From Nocardia cerradoensis NBRC 101014 (GTDB lineage: Bacteria > Actinomycetota > Actinomycetes > Mycobacteriales > Mycobacteriaceae): a DNA stretch of 64,000 nucleotides. A model generated the notes under the pieces. It did not search any database. It worked only from the letters and a program-made list of their open reading frames with translations, and was not told where the DNA came from. The translations under genes were made by a program, and so were the position numbers. The stretch spans positions 53,553 to 117,552 of the forward strand of contig NZ_BAFW01000240.1 in assembly GCF_000308535.1 (NCBI RefSeq). Direction: 5' to 3'. Positions 1 to 7,669 of the stretch are shown piece by piece. The stretch's first letter is position 1; each line of letters begins with the position of its first letter.

Positions 1-98
1 ACCACGACCAGATCCTTACCCGGTCGCCCGGCCTCGAGCAGCCCGGCAATCAACGCCTCGCCGATCCGTCCGCCACCGATCACCGCAATTCTCGTCAT
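1..98 (-). CDS. proC: Pyrroline-5-carboxylate reductase, N-terminal fragment
   Basis: Only the first 32 codons lie in the window; the gene runs off the left edge. The reverse strand reads MTRIAVIGGGRIGEAL, the N-terminal Rossmann fingerprint (GxGxxG-like, for NADPH) of ProC, which reduces pyrroline-5-carboxylate to proline in the cytoplasm. The identification leans on context: the next four genes are in the same order as Rv0499-Rv0496 beside Rv0500 (proC) in M. tuberculosis. The ATG at 98 lies 8 nt after a TAGCCT box, so the transcript may be leaderless. Another NAD(P)-binding reductase cannot be ruled out from 32 residues. Confidence 0.75.
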   Translation of the reverse strand, partial: MTRIAVIGGGRIGEALIAGLLEAGRPGKDLVV

Positions 99-106
99 GA
101 GGCCCA

Positions 107-112
107 AGGCTA
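107..112 (-). promoter_or_regulatory. -10 box of proC (leaderless type)
   Basis: TAGCCT on the reverse strand ends 8 nt before the proC ATG. This places the expected transcription start on or next to the start codon, and no Shine-Dalgarno sequence lies between. Confidence 0.5.
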
Positions 113-169
113 TCCGTGCGCGGCGAGCGGCGCGGGGCAGGGGCGATCAGGGGGCGGCGTGGCAGCGAA

Positions 170-1060
170 TCAGCGCGGCAGGGGAATCAGCGCGAGCTGG
201 CGGGACTGCGCCACCACCGCGCCCGTGCTGTCGAGCACGATCTGATCCTCGTCGAACATGCGCTCACCGATCTCGTGGGCGGTCGCGATCACCCGCAGCC
301 AGCCCGGGGCGGGACGCCGCCGCAGGTAGGTGGTGAGCTGCACGGTCGGAGCCCAGCCGAACCGGCCCATATTCATCGGCACCGGCGGGCTCATATCGCC
401 CGCCATCATGGCGAAGTAGGCGGCGACGTCGGGATCGCTGCCGTCACCGGCGCGCGGACGGATCCACAGGCGCAGCCGCGGCTCGCCCTGCTCGCCGGAC
501 AGGAACCGCGCCCAGGACGGATCGATCGCCACCGACGCGCCCCGCGCGACATTGACCAACCGGCCCATCGGAGAATCCGGTTCGTCGTATCCCAGGGCGT
601 CGGCGGGTGGCTCCGGCGGCATATCCGCCACGGTCTCGCGCCGATAGGCCGGTTCCGCGTCGTCGAGGTGACCGAAGGTGAACGCCGAATGCACCAGCGT
701 GCGGCCACCCTGGACCAGATCGGCGTCGACCAGGCAGATCTGGCGGCCCGTCTTGCGGATACGGACCTCGTACTCGACCTCGCCCGGATCGGGAGCGCCG
801 AGGAAATCGGTGCTCGCCGCGATCGGGGACATCTCGGCCAGCTCGGGGTGGGTGGTGCGCAACCGGGTCGTGGCGGCGGCCGCCGACGAGGCGATCATGG
901 TGCCGCCGTGCAGTTTCTTGCCGATCGTCCACACCGGATCGATCACGCCGCGATAGCGCGCGAGCTCCGCGGAAGCCTCCACCTCGGTCACCGCGCACAC
1001 CCGGCTGAACGGTGCGTCGTCCACCTCCGGTCGTACCGTCTCGACCGCCAGTTCCGTCAC
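170..1060 (-). CDS. Thioesterase-family protein (Rv0499-like)
   Basis: 296 residues. The sequence resembles double-hotdog acyl-CoA thioesterases: GKKLHGGTM in the N-terminal half, and HSAFTFGHL at the end of the first repeat. It is expected to hydrolyse acyl-CoA or a related thioester in the cytoplasm; the substrate is unknown. The start is taken at GTG 1060 (VTELAVETV) because a GAGAGGAG Shine-Dalgarno lies 6 nt upstream; the longer reading frame to 1213 has none. It lies between proC and the sugar-isomerase gene, as Rv0499 does, about 70 nt from proC on the same strand and 146 nt after the isomerase stop. Function is from family resemblance only. Confidence 0.7.
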   Translation of the reverse strand: MTELAVETVRPEVDDAPFSRVCAVTEVEASAELARYRGVIDPVWTIGKKLHGGTMIASSAAAATTRLRTTHPELAEMSPIAASTDFLGAPDPGEVEYEVRIRKTGRQICLVDADLVQGGRTLVHSAFTFGHLDDAEPAYRRETVADMPPEPPADALGYDEPDSPMGRLVNVARGASVAIDPSWARFLSGEQGEPRLRLWIRPRAGDGSDPDVAAYFAMMAGDMSPPVPMNMGRFGWAPTVQLTTYLRRRPAPGWLRVIATAHEIGERMFDEDQIVLDSTGAVVAQSRQLALIPLPR

Positions 1061-1206
1061 CCGCCGCTCCTCTCCGTGGGCCAGCCGGTTCCGACCGGCT
1101 CGTACACCGTATAAGTCTGCCGGAAGGTCGCTCGATTCCCTACCGGGTGTGACGAAGCTGTACGGGCCGAGCTGTAGCAGGCGGAGCTGTACCGGGCGGT
1201 GGCCGC

Positions 1207-2106
1207 TCACCACTGCCTGGTCGGTTCCCGCCCCGGCGCCGGCTGCAGATTGTTCAGATGGGTGCGGGCGAACCGCAGCGATCGCCCCAGCATCGCGGCG
1301 CGGTCGGCGGTGGTCCGCGCGTTCTGGGTGTTCACCTCGATCACGGCATGACCGCGGAAACCGTTGCGCACCAACGCTTCACACACTTCCACACAGGGCT
1401 GCGCACCCTCGCCGGGAATCAGGTGTTCGTCGTGCGCGGCGCCGCGGCCGTCGGCCAGGTGCAAATGCGCCAGACCGCTGCCCATGCGATCGGCCAATGT
1501 CAGTGCGTCCATTCCGGCGGTCGCGGTGTGCGACAGATCCAGGGTGTAGTGCCGGAAGCCGGTGTCGGTCGGATCGTAGGACGGACTGAACGCGGTCACG
1601 GAAAGTCCCGGCCCGCCACGGCGTTCCAGCCGGCGCGCCGAGCCGGAGCGGCGCCCGAACAGCGTGTCGGCGCGCATGGGGAACATGTTCTCCACCGCGA
1701 CCACGACCGGACTGCTGTCCTCGAGTTCGCCCACCTGCTGCGCGAAACCCTCCGCATAGCGCCGCTGCCAGCGGAAGGGCGGATGCACCACCACGGTCGC
1801 CGCCCCCAGCGACTCCGCGGCTCGCACACTGCGTTCGAGCTTGGCCACCGGATCGGCGCCCCACACCCGCTGCGAAATGAGCAAACAGGGCGCGTGCACC
1901 GCCAGCACCGGCACCGAGTACCGGCGCACGTACGACTGGACGGTGGCGATGTTCTGGCTGGCCGGTTCGGCCCAGACCATCAATTCCACACCGTCGTAAC
2001 CCAAGTCGGCGGCGTACCGGAACGCCGCCTCGGTGTTCTCCGGATAGACCGACGCCGTCGACAACCCCACCTGAACGGTGGTCCCCACCTGACCGCTGTA
2101 CCCCAC
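1207..2106 (-). CDS. Sugar phosphate isomerase/epimerase, TIM-barrel (Rv0498-like)
   Basis: 299 residues of the xylose-isomerase/AP-endonuclease-2 TIM-barrel type. Barrel strands carry the usual metal-site residues: VHAPCLL, VVVHPP, VVAVENMFP, LDLSHTA, HLHLADGRG and VIEVNTQN. The real substrate is not known for this branch. The start chosen is GTG 2106, with GGGAG 6 nt upstream and only 14 nt after the stop of the preceding proline-rich membrane protein, so the two genes are probably co-transcribed and translationally linked. In-frame GTG codons at 2088 and 2070 are alternatives. Confidence 0.75.
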   Translation of the reverse strand: MGYSGQVGTTVQVGLSTASVYPENTEAAFRYAADLGYDGVELMVWAEPASQNIATVQSYVRRYSVPVLAVHAPCLLISQRVWGADPVAKLERSVRAAESLGAATVVVHPPFRWQRRYAEGFAQQVGELEDSSPVVVAVENMFPMRADTLFGRRSGSARRLERRGGPGLSVTAFSPSYDPTDTGFRHYTLDLSHTATAGMDALTLADRMGSGLAHLHLADGRGAAHDEHLIPGEGAQPCVEVCEALVRNGFRGHAVIEVNTQNARTTADRAAMLGRSLRFARTHLNNLQPAPGREPTRQW

Positions 2107-2120
2107 TTGCTGCTCCCTGC

Positions 2121-3797
2121 TCAGTTCGTGCTGAGAAGAAAGGCTAGCGGTCCGAGCGTCACGAAGATGCCCACAACGACCGCGATCACCGTGCTGAGGA
2201 TGTCGTCGGTGCGGCGGAGCACCCGAACCAGCGCGACCAGACCGAGGATCACGACCATCGCCAGTACCAGGGCCACGAACGGCATGATGTCCCACATCTG
2301 CTCGAAACCCTTGAACAGCAACATTCCCGCGACCGCCGCGCCGACGGCCTGGCCGCCGAGGATCATCCACTGCCGGCGGTTGAGATCCTCGACCGAGCCA
2401 CGGCGCGGAGCCGGGCGGCTCAGCTGCGGCAGTTTGTCGCGCAGCGAGAATCCGCGCGGCGCGGCCCGGCGCCGACGCGGGGTGGCCTCGATCTCCTCGT
2501 CGTCGAGCAGATCGTCGTCGTAGTCGTCCTCGGGTTCGTCGAGTTCGACCGGTGCGTAGAACTCGGTGCGCGCCTCGGCCGGATCGAGCAGATCGATGAC
2601 CCCGCGACGCGGCCCGCGATCCCGGCGCGCCGCGGCTTCGCGCCGCTCCTCACGAGCTCCGGCGTCGCGCAGCAGATCTCCGGCAACGGTCTGGCCGGAC
2701 AGCAGCGGCTGCTCACGAGCGGCCAGCGACCATCCCGGCGACCGATCCTCGGCCGGCTCGTCCTCGTGGCCGCCCGGTCCGGATTCGTCGAAATCACGAG
2801 GAGCCGAAACCGGAGCACCCGGCCGCCGCCGCGCCGACCACGCGGGGAGACCCCCGCCCGCGTCGGCGCCGTTGCGACCGCCCGCGGGACCGTCGGGCGC
2901 ATCGGCTCCGTCGCGTCCCGGCTTCGCGCCGTTGCGGCGCGGCAGGTCGGCGCGACCCGGTGTGGGGTACTCGGGGGCACCGAATTCGCGGCCTGCCGGA
3001 GCCCCGAATTCGCGGTGCGGCGAAGGAGTTTCGGGCGGGCGCGGCGGCGCCCAGGCAGCAGTCGGCGGCGTGGCGTCGGTTCCCATTCCGCCCCGGAACG
3101 GCGGCACCATCACGGTGTTGCGCTCGTCGGGCTCCGGCCGATGCCGGCGCCCCGACCGGCCCGAATCCACCGGCGCCTCCGGTGGGGCGAACGACCCCGC
3201 CGCCTCCCGCTCGGCCAGCGCCTCCCGCAGTTCGCGGCGGGCGCGGCGGCCGGTGGGCGCCGGCGCGGAATCCACGCCGTAGGGGGCGGGCGAGCCCTCC
3301 GGCGCGGCATGCCGGGTGGAATCGGGCTGGACGTCGTATCCGGGAGCGGCGTATCCGGGAGCCGCGTATCCGGGAGCCGCGTATCCGGGTGCCGCGCCGA
3401 ACTCGGGCGACGAGCCGTATCCGCCCGGCGATTCGAACGAGGCGGGCGGTAAGCCGGTCGCCTCGTATCCCGGCTGCTCCCAGGAGTTCGGCGCGCTCGG
3501 GGCCTCCGGAGCGGCGGCCAGGGGATCGTAGAAGCTGATCGGGCCCGACAGCGGTGACTCGGCTTCGTACCCGGGTACCGAGAGTTGGAAGTCGGGCATC
3601 GGTTCCGGATCCGGCTCGGCCTCCGGGGCGGCGTGCGAGGAGGAACCCTCCCGGACCGCCGGCAGGTCGCCGGTCAGGTCGGTGACCGCGATGCCGCGTC
3701 CGCCTCTGCGGCGCCGTCCGCCGCCCGACGCCGGAACTCCCTGGCCGTTGCGCGCCAGCAGTTCGGCGACCGACAGCTGGGTCGAATCCTCACTCAT
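2121..3797 (-). CDS. Proline-rich protein with C-terminal membrane anchor (Rv0497-like)
   Basis: 558 residues, much longer than I recall for the mycobacterial counterpart. The first ~430 residues are low-complexity, rich in Pro, Ala, Gly, Glu and Arg, and hold four perfect AAPGY units. An acidic DEPEDDYDDDLLDDEE stretch follows. The last ~85 residues hold three hydrophobic segments (starting WMILGGQAVGAAVAGML and ending GIFVTLGPLAFLL). The topology suggests a long cytoplasmic disordered tail on a small membrane domain. The ATG at 3797 has a strong GGAAAGGAG Shine-Dalgarno 5-6 nt upstream. It heads the run toward the isomerase, thioesterase and proC. Function unknown. Confidence 0.75.
   Translation of the reverse strand: MSEDSTQLSVAELLARNGQGVPASGGGRRRRGGRGIAVTDLTGDLPAVREGSSSHAAPEAEPDPEPMPDFQLSVPGYEAESPLSGPISFYDPLAAAPEAPSAPNSWEQPGYEATGLPPASFESPGGYGSSPEFGAAPGYAAPGYAAPGYAAPGYDVQPDSTRHAAPEGSPAPYGVDSAPAPTGRRARRELREALAEREAAGSFAPPEAPVDSGRSGRRHRPEPDERNTVMVPPFRGGMGTDATPPTAAWAPPRPPETPSPHREFGAPAGREFGAPEYPTPGRADLPRRNGAKPGRDGADAPDGPAGGRNGADAGGGLPAWSARRRPGAPVSAPRDFDESGPGGHEDEPAEDRSPGWSLAAREQPLLSGQTVAGDLLRDAGAREERREAAARRDRGPRRGVIDLLDPAEARTEFYAPVELDEPEDDYDDDLLDDEEIEATPRRRRAAPRGFSLRDKLPQLSRPAPRRGSVEDLNRRQWMILGGQAVGAAVAGMLLFKGFEQMWDIMPFVALVLAMVVILGLVALVRVLRRTDDILSTVIAVVVGIFVTLGPLAFLLSTN
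3336..3395 (-). repeat. Four tandem 15-bp units encoding AAPGY
   Basis: On the plus strand the unit is gtatccgggagccgc, repeated at 3336, 3351, 3366 and 3381 with one or two changes. It is in frame with the proline-rich protein and encodes the AAPGY repeats. Units of 15 bp keep the frame, so slippage would change only the length of the tail. Confidence 0.9.
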
Positions 3798-3833
3798 GCC
3801 GGCTCCTTTCCGATAGACCGCTGCCCGAATCGA

Positions 3834-4829
3834 TCATCCCGATACGGCCTCGGTCGGGCCCGGCACTCCGATGGGCCGAGTACTACCCGGACCCGGATCG
3901 GTACCCAGGTCGGTATCCAGTTTGCGCAGGATCAGTCCTTCGCGCAGCGCCCACGGGCAGATTTCGAGCGTATCGAGGGACAATGCCCGCATACTCGCCT
4001 CCGCCACGAGTGCGCCGGCCACCAGTTGCTGGGACCGGTCGGAACTGACACCTTCCAATTCTGCGCGATCGGCGGCGGTCATCCGAGAAATGAATGCGAT
4101 CAACTGCCGCAGACCGGAACTGGTGAGACTACGCCGCACGCGCGGTCCCGCGGCCGAAGGGGCGGCTCCGGTCAGCCGGGCCAGCGAGCGGAAGGTTTTC
4201 GAGGTGCCCACCGCCAGATCCGGGCGCCCCACCTCCAGCAATTGTTTGGCCGGGATCACCAACTCGGCGTCGAGCCAGTCCCGCAGCACCGCCACCCGCC
4301 GCTTCCCCGGCGGGTCGCCGTTCAGCCAGTCCCTGGTCAGCCGGCCGGCACCCAACTGCAGCGACAGCGCCGCATCGGGCGCCTCGTCGCAGCCGTTGCT
4401 CATCTCGAGCGATCCCCCGCCGATGTCGAGATTCAGAATGCGCCCCGCACTCCACCCGTACCAACGCCGCACCGCCAGGAACGTCAGCCGGGCCTCGTCG
4501 ACGCCCGACAGCACCCGCAGATCGACACCCGCACGCGCGCGGATCTGTGCCAGCACGGCATCGGAATTGGCCGCCTCCCGCAGCGCCGAGGTCGCGAAGG
4601 GCATCAGCTCCACACAGCCGGAAGTCTTTGCGATACTGGCGAATTCGGTGATCGTCTTGGTGAGCTTGGCCGCGCCCTCGGGCGTGATGCAGCCCGCGTC
4701 GTCCATATTCTCCGACAGCCGCAGGGTGGCCTTCGTCGAGCTCATCGGCATCGGGTGCCCACCCCGATGCGCGTCCACCACGAGCAGGTGGACGGTATTA
4801 CTTCCCACATCGAGAACACCGAGCCGCAC
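3834..4829 (-). CDS. Exopolyphosphatase / Ppx-GppA family phosphatase (Rv0496-like)
   Basis: 331 residues. The N-terminus VRLGVLDVGSNTVHLLVVDA is the phosphate-1 motif of the actin-like ASKHA fold, and LNLDIGGGSLEM is the phosphate-2 motif. The protein covers just the two ASKHA domains, without the HD extension of long Ppx enzymes, like the mycobacterial short Ppx. The expected activity is hydrolysis of polyphosphate or pppGpp. The start is GTG 4829, because homologues begin at this exact motif and a TACCGT box lies 6 nt upstream; in-frame codons further upstream lack motif support. It is divergent from the Rv0495c-like gene across a 109-nt gap. Confidence 0.85.
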   Translation of the reverse strand: MRLGVLDVGSNTVHLLVVDAHRGGHPMPMSSTKATLRLSENMDDAGCITPEGAAKLTKTITEFASIAKTSGCVELMPFATSALREAANSDAVLAQIRARAGVDLRVLSGVDEARLTFLAVRRWYGWSAGRILNLDIGGGSLEMSNGCDEAPDAALSLQLGAGRLTRDWLNGDPPGKRRVAVLRDWLDAELVIPAKQLLEVGRPDLAVGTSKTFRSLARLTGAAPSAAGPRVRRSLTSSGLRQLIAFISRMTAADRAELEGVSSDRSQQLVAGALVAEASMRALSLDTLEICPWALREGLILRKLDTDLGTDPGPGSTRPIGVPGPTEAVSG

Positions 4830-4835
4830 ATGAAT

Positions 4836-4841
4836 ACGGTA
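4836..4841 (-). promoter_or_regulatory. -10 box of the ppx gene (leaderless type)
   Basis: TACCGT on the reverse strand is 6 nt before GTG 4829. There is no purine-rich Shine-Dalgarno in between. Confidence 0.4.
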
Positions 4842-4924
4842 CCGGGGTCGGTGCGAGCACCGGAGGACGAATCCGAACTCCCCCGACCCAGCAGCCCGGG
4901 AGTGGGCTCGAGCGGGGAAGCTGT

Positions 4925-4930
4925 TAGCGT
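4925..4930 (+). promoter_or_regulatory. -10 box of the Rv0495c-like gene (leaderless type)
   Basis: TAGCGT lies 8 nt before GTG 4939, divergent from the ppx -10 box about 85 bp away. No Shine-Dalgarno is visible. Confidence 0.5.
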
Positions 4931-4938
4931 CTGGCGAT

Positions 4939-5805
4939 GTGACCGCAGGAGCATCGCCGACCGGGCTGCGACCAGCTGCGAAGATCGATCCGGCACCGGA
5001 GGTCGATCTCGACTTCCCGCGGGAGTGGATCGAATTCGTCGATCCGGCAAATGCCGAGCATGTGATCGCGGCCGACCTCACCTGGCTGCTGTCGCGCTGG
5101 ACCTGTGTCTTCGGCACGCCGGCCTGCCAGGGCATCATCGAGGGCCGCCCGGACGACGGCTGCTGTTCGCACGGCGCCTTCCTCTGCGACGACGACGATC
5201 GCAAGAAGCTGGCCAAGGCCGTGAAGATGCTCACGCCGCAGGACTGGCAGCTGATGGACGAGGCGCGCGACCGCGACGGCAAGGTCCGCAAGAAGCTGTA
5301 TCTGGAAGAGGACGAACTCGACGACGAGCCGGCCATCCGCACTCGCCGCTACGAGGGCGCCTGCATCTTCCTCAACCGTCCGGGCTTCGCCGGCGGAATC
5401 GGATGCGCCCTGCACACGATGGCCCTGCGCAAGGGCATCGAGCCGCTGACGGTGAAGCCCGAGGTGTGCTGGCAGCTGCCGATCCGGCGCACCCAGGACT
5501 GGGTCGACCGGCCCGACGGCGAACAGATCCTGCGCACCACCATCACCGAGTACGACCGGCGCGGCTGGGGCCCGGGTGGCCTGGATCTGCACTGGTACTG
5601 CTCGGGTTCGCCCGACGCGCATGTCGGGAGCCGCCCGGTCTGGCAGTCCTACGCGCCCGAACTGATCGAATTGATCGGGCAGCCGGCCTACGACGAACTC
5701 GCCCGGCACTGCCGCCGGCGCGAAGGGCTGGGACTGATCGCGGTGCATCCGGCCACGACCGCCGCCCGCGAGAAAGCCGAAACCGACCAGGCCGGGAATA
5801 TCTGA
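4939..5805 (+). CDS. Conserved cysteine-rich protein (Rv0495c-like)
   Basis: 288 residues, start GTG (VTAGASPTG). Cysteines are clustered in conserved-looking blocks: CVFGTPACQG, DDGCCSHGAFLC, GACIFLNRPGFAGGIGC, then VCW and WYCSG. This resembles YkgJ-type putative zinc- or iron-chelating proteins, so a metal site is likely (inference). There is no signal peptide or TM segment, so it should be cytoplasmic. It is divergent from ppx as in M. tuberculosis. The biochemical role cannot be read from the sequence. Confidence 0.8.
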   Translation: MTAGASPTGLRPAAKIDPAPEVDLDFPREWIEFVDPANAEHVIAADLTWLLSRWTCVFGTPACQGIIEGRPDDGCCSHGAFLCDDDDRKKLAKAVKMLTPQDWQLMDEARDRDGKVRKKLYLEEDELDDEPAIRTRRYEGACIFLNRPGFAGGIGCALHTMALRKGIEPLTVKPEVCWQLPIRRTQDWVDRPDGEQILRTTITEYDRRGWGPGGLDLHWYCSGSPDAHVGSRPVWQSYAPELIELIGQPAYDELARHCRRREGLGLIAVHPATTAAREKAETDQAGNI

Positions 5806-5829
5806 TCCGCCAACCCATTTCGTACGAAT

Positions 5830-6471
5830 ATGGGTATTGCGCCGGGTACGCCGGCATCCGAGTCCTCCGTCGCCGATTCCGACTCCGCGGGAAACGATTC
5901 CGCGGTGGCATCACGCCCCGGCGCACCTCGAATCCTGTTGATTTCCGGAAGCACCCGGCCGGGATCCACCAACACCGCCGCGTTGCGCACCTTCGCCGAA
6001 ATCGCCGCACCGGACTGCACCGCGGAATTGTTCACCGAATTGGTCGATATCCCGGCCTTCGTGCCCGGCGATCAGCCCGCCCCGCCCGCGGTGCGCGCCT
6101 TGCGTGAGCGACTCGCGGCCGCCGATGCCGTGGTGTTCTGCGCACCCGAATACGCCGGCTTCATTCCCGGCAGTCTGAAGAATCTACTGGAGTGGACCGT
6201 CGGGGCCGCGGATCTGCACGAGAAACCGGTGGCCTGGATTTCGGTGGCGGCCCCGGGCCGCGGGGAAGGTGCGATCACATCGCTGCGCACGGTGCTCGGA
6301 TATGTCGGCGCGGTGGAAATCGAATCCGCGTGCCGGCGAATGACCGTGCTGGGCAGCATGGTCGGCACCGACGGAACGATCGCGGACGCGACGGTGCGAC
6401 AGGCTCTGGCCGAATCCGTCGCCGCGCTCGGCGCCTATCTTTCGGCCGCGGCAGCGGCACGGGAATTGTGA
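5830..6471 (+). CDS. NADPH-dependent FMN reductase
   Basis: 213 residues. After a ~30-residue Ser/Asp/Ala-rich N-terminal extension it has a flavodoxin-like fold: ILLISGSTRPGSTN (FMN phosphate loop) and the EYAGFIPGSLKNLLEW segment typical of NAD(P)H:FMN/quinone reductases such as ChrR and YieF. It should transfer electrons from NADPH through FMN to quinones, metals or azo compounds. The ATG at 5830 lacks a clear ribosome site, and a GTG at 5905 just before the domain is an alternative start. It takes the place of Rv0492c-Rv0494 in the mycobacterial order, so it looks like a lineage-specific gene. Confidence 0.8.
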   Translation: MGIAPGTPASESSVADSDSAGNDSAVASRPGAPRILLISGSTRPGSTNTAALRTFAEIAAPDCTAELFTELVDIPAFVPGDQPAPPAVRALRERLAAADAVVFCAPEYAGFIPGSLKNLLEWTVGAADLHEKPVAWISVAAPGRGEGAITSLRTVLGYVGAVEIESACRRMTVLGSMVGTDGTIADATVRQALAESVAALGAYLSAAAAAREL

Positions 6472-6534
6472 AGTATCTCTGTACGGTCATCGCCTCGCCA
6501 TGCGCGCTTCACGTACCCGTGATAGGCATAAGCC

Positions 6535-6864
6535 ATGATGAGGAAATTCTTGGCTACTGCAGCACTCGCCGCCGGTGCGGCCCTGACGCTGGCTCCCGCC
6601 GCGCACGCCGACCCCGCCACCGATCCGGCGCACTACTCGCTGCAGAACGACAACTTCGTCGTCTACAACGACCCGTCGGTGCTGTCCGCGAAGGAGAACG
6701 GCAAGCAGGTCATCGTGAGCCCCTACGGCACCTCCCGCCCGATCGCGTGCCACGACGACACCGCGCCGCTGGACGACTGCTGGCAGCGTGACGACTTCGG
6801 CTGGTTCCAGCTGCAGAAGCAGGAGCTGCCGCAGATCGGCACCGCGTGGGTGCACGTCGTCTAG
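6535..6864 (+). CDS. Small secreted protein, unknown function
   Basis: 109 residues starting with two consecutive ATG codons. The N-terminus MMRKFLATAALAAGAALTLA with PAAHADP is a clear Sec signal peptide with an AxA cleavage site near residue 27. The mature part (~80 residues) is polar and has two cysteines (IACHDD and LDDCWQ), close enough for one disulfide. Nothing in it is recognisable. It ends 50 nt before a strong terminator shared with regX3. Confidence 0.7.
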   Translation: MMRKFLATAALAAGAALTLAPAAHADPATDPAHYSLQNDNFVVYNDPSVLSAKENGKQVIVSPYGTSRPIACHDDTAPLDDCWQRDDFGWFQLQKQELPQIGTAWVHVV

Positions 6865-6913
6865 CGGACGGCACCGGCGTCGATTCGAGAAGTCGGCACG
6901 AAACTCGATACGG

Positions 6914-6950
6914 AAAAGCCGCGAGACCCGTCGGGCCTCGCGGCTTTCTC
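6914..6950. terminator. Bidirectional intrinsic terminator
   Basis: AAAGCCGCGAG (6915-6925) pairs perfectly with CTCGCGGCTTT (6937-6947), and the loop can add CCCG/CGGG. A-rich and T-rich flanks are present on both sides. It lies between the convergent small secreted protein and regX3. Confidence 0.85.
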
Positions 6951-6979
6951 GTTTCCGCGACGTTCTCGTTTCCGGGAGA

Positions 6980-7669
6980 TCAGGCCTCGAGCTTGTACCC
7001 GAGTCCGCGCACGGTCACCAGATGTTCGGGCTTGGCCGGATCGGCCTCGATCTTCGACCGCAGCCGCTTGACGTGGACGTCCAGGGTCTTGGTGTCGCCG
7101 ACGTAATCGGCGCCCCAGACACGGTCGATCAGCTGGCCGCGGGTCAGCACCCGGCCGGAATTGCGCAGCAGGTATTCGAGCAGATCGAATTCCTTCAGCG
7201 GCAGCGTCACCGACTTGCCGTTGACCTGCACGGTGTGGCGATCCACATCCATGCGCACCGGGCCTGCCTCGAGCACGCCGCTCTCGCCGGACCCGTCCAT
7301 CTCCTCGCCGGCGCCGCGGCGCAGCACGGCCCGGATGCGGGCGATCAGTTCCCGTGAGGAGTACGGCTTGGTGACATAGTCGTCGGCGCCCAGTTCCAGC
7401 CCGACGACCTTGTCGATCTCGCTGTCACGCGCGGTCACCATGATCACCGGCACACTGCTGCGGGTGCGCAGCTGCTTGCACACATCGGTGCCGCTCATCC
7501 CGGGCAGCATCAGATCCAGCAGCACGATATCGGCACCGGAGCGGTCGAATTCCGACAGCGCGGATGGCCCGTCGCCCACGACCGTGACCTCGAAGCCCTC
7601 CTTGCGCAGCAGGAACGCGAGCGGATCGGCCAGCGACTCCTCGTCCTCGACGATCAACACACTGGTCAT
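6980..7669 (-). CDS. regX3: Two-component response regulator RegX3
   Basis: 229 residues. The receiver domain has the acidic pair E8-D9, phospho-acceptor D52 (VLLDLMLPG), T79 and K101 (VTKPYS). An OmpR/PhoB winged-helix domain follows (LPLKEFDLLEYLLRNSGRVL, then TLDVHVKRLRSKIE, VRGLGYKLEA). In mycobacteria it is activated by SenX3 under phosphate limitation. The ATG overlaps the senX3 stop by 4 nt (ATGA), so the two are translationally coupled. It ends at a bidirectional terminator 30 nt downstream. Confidence 0.96.
   Translation of the reverse strand: MTSVLIVEDEESLADPLAFLLRKEGFEVTVVGDGPSALSEFDRSGADIVLLDLMLPGMSGTDVCKQLRTRSSVPVIMVTARDSEIDKVVGLELGADDYVTKPYSSRELIARIRAVLRRGAGEEMDGSGESGVLEAGPVRMDVDRHTVQVNGKSVTLPLKEFDLLEYLLRNSGRVLTRGQLIDRVWGADYVGDTKTLDVHVKRLRSKIEADPAKPEHLVTVRGLGYKLEA

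Noticed and set aside
3336..3395. CRISPR-like short repeats
   Set aside because: Units are adjacent with no spacers and are in-frame codons for AAPGY.
3585..6107. 840-codon plus-strand open frame across ppx and Rv0495c-like genes
   Set aside because: Shadow of real genes: it runs antisense to ppx and out of frame with Rv0495c, has no recognisable domain and is Arg/His/Gln-rich as GC-skewed shadows are.
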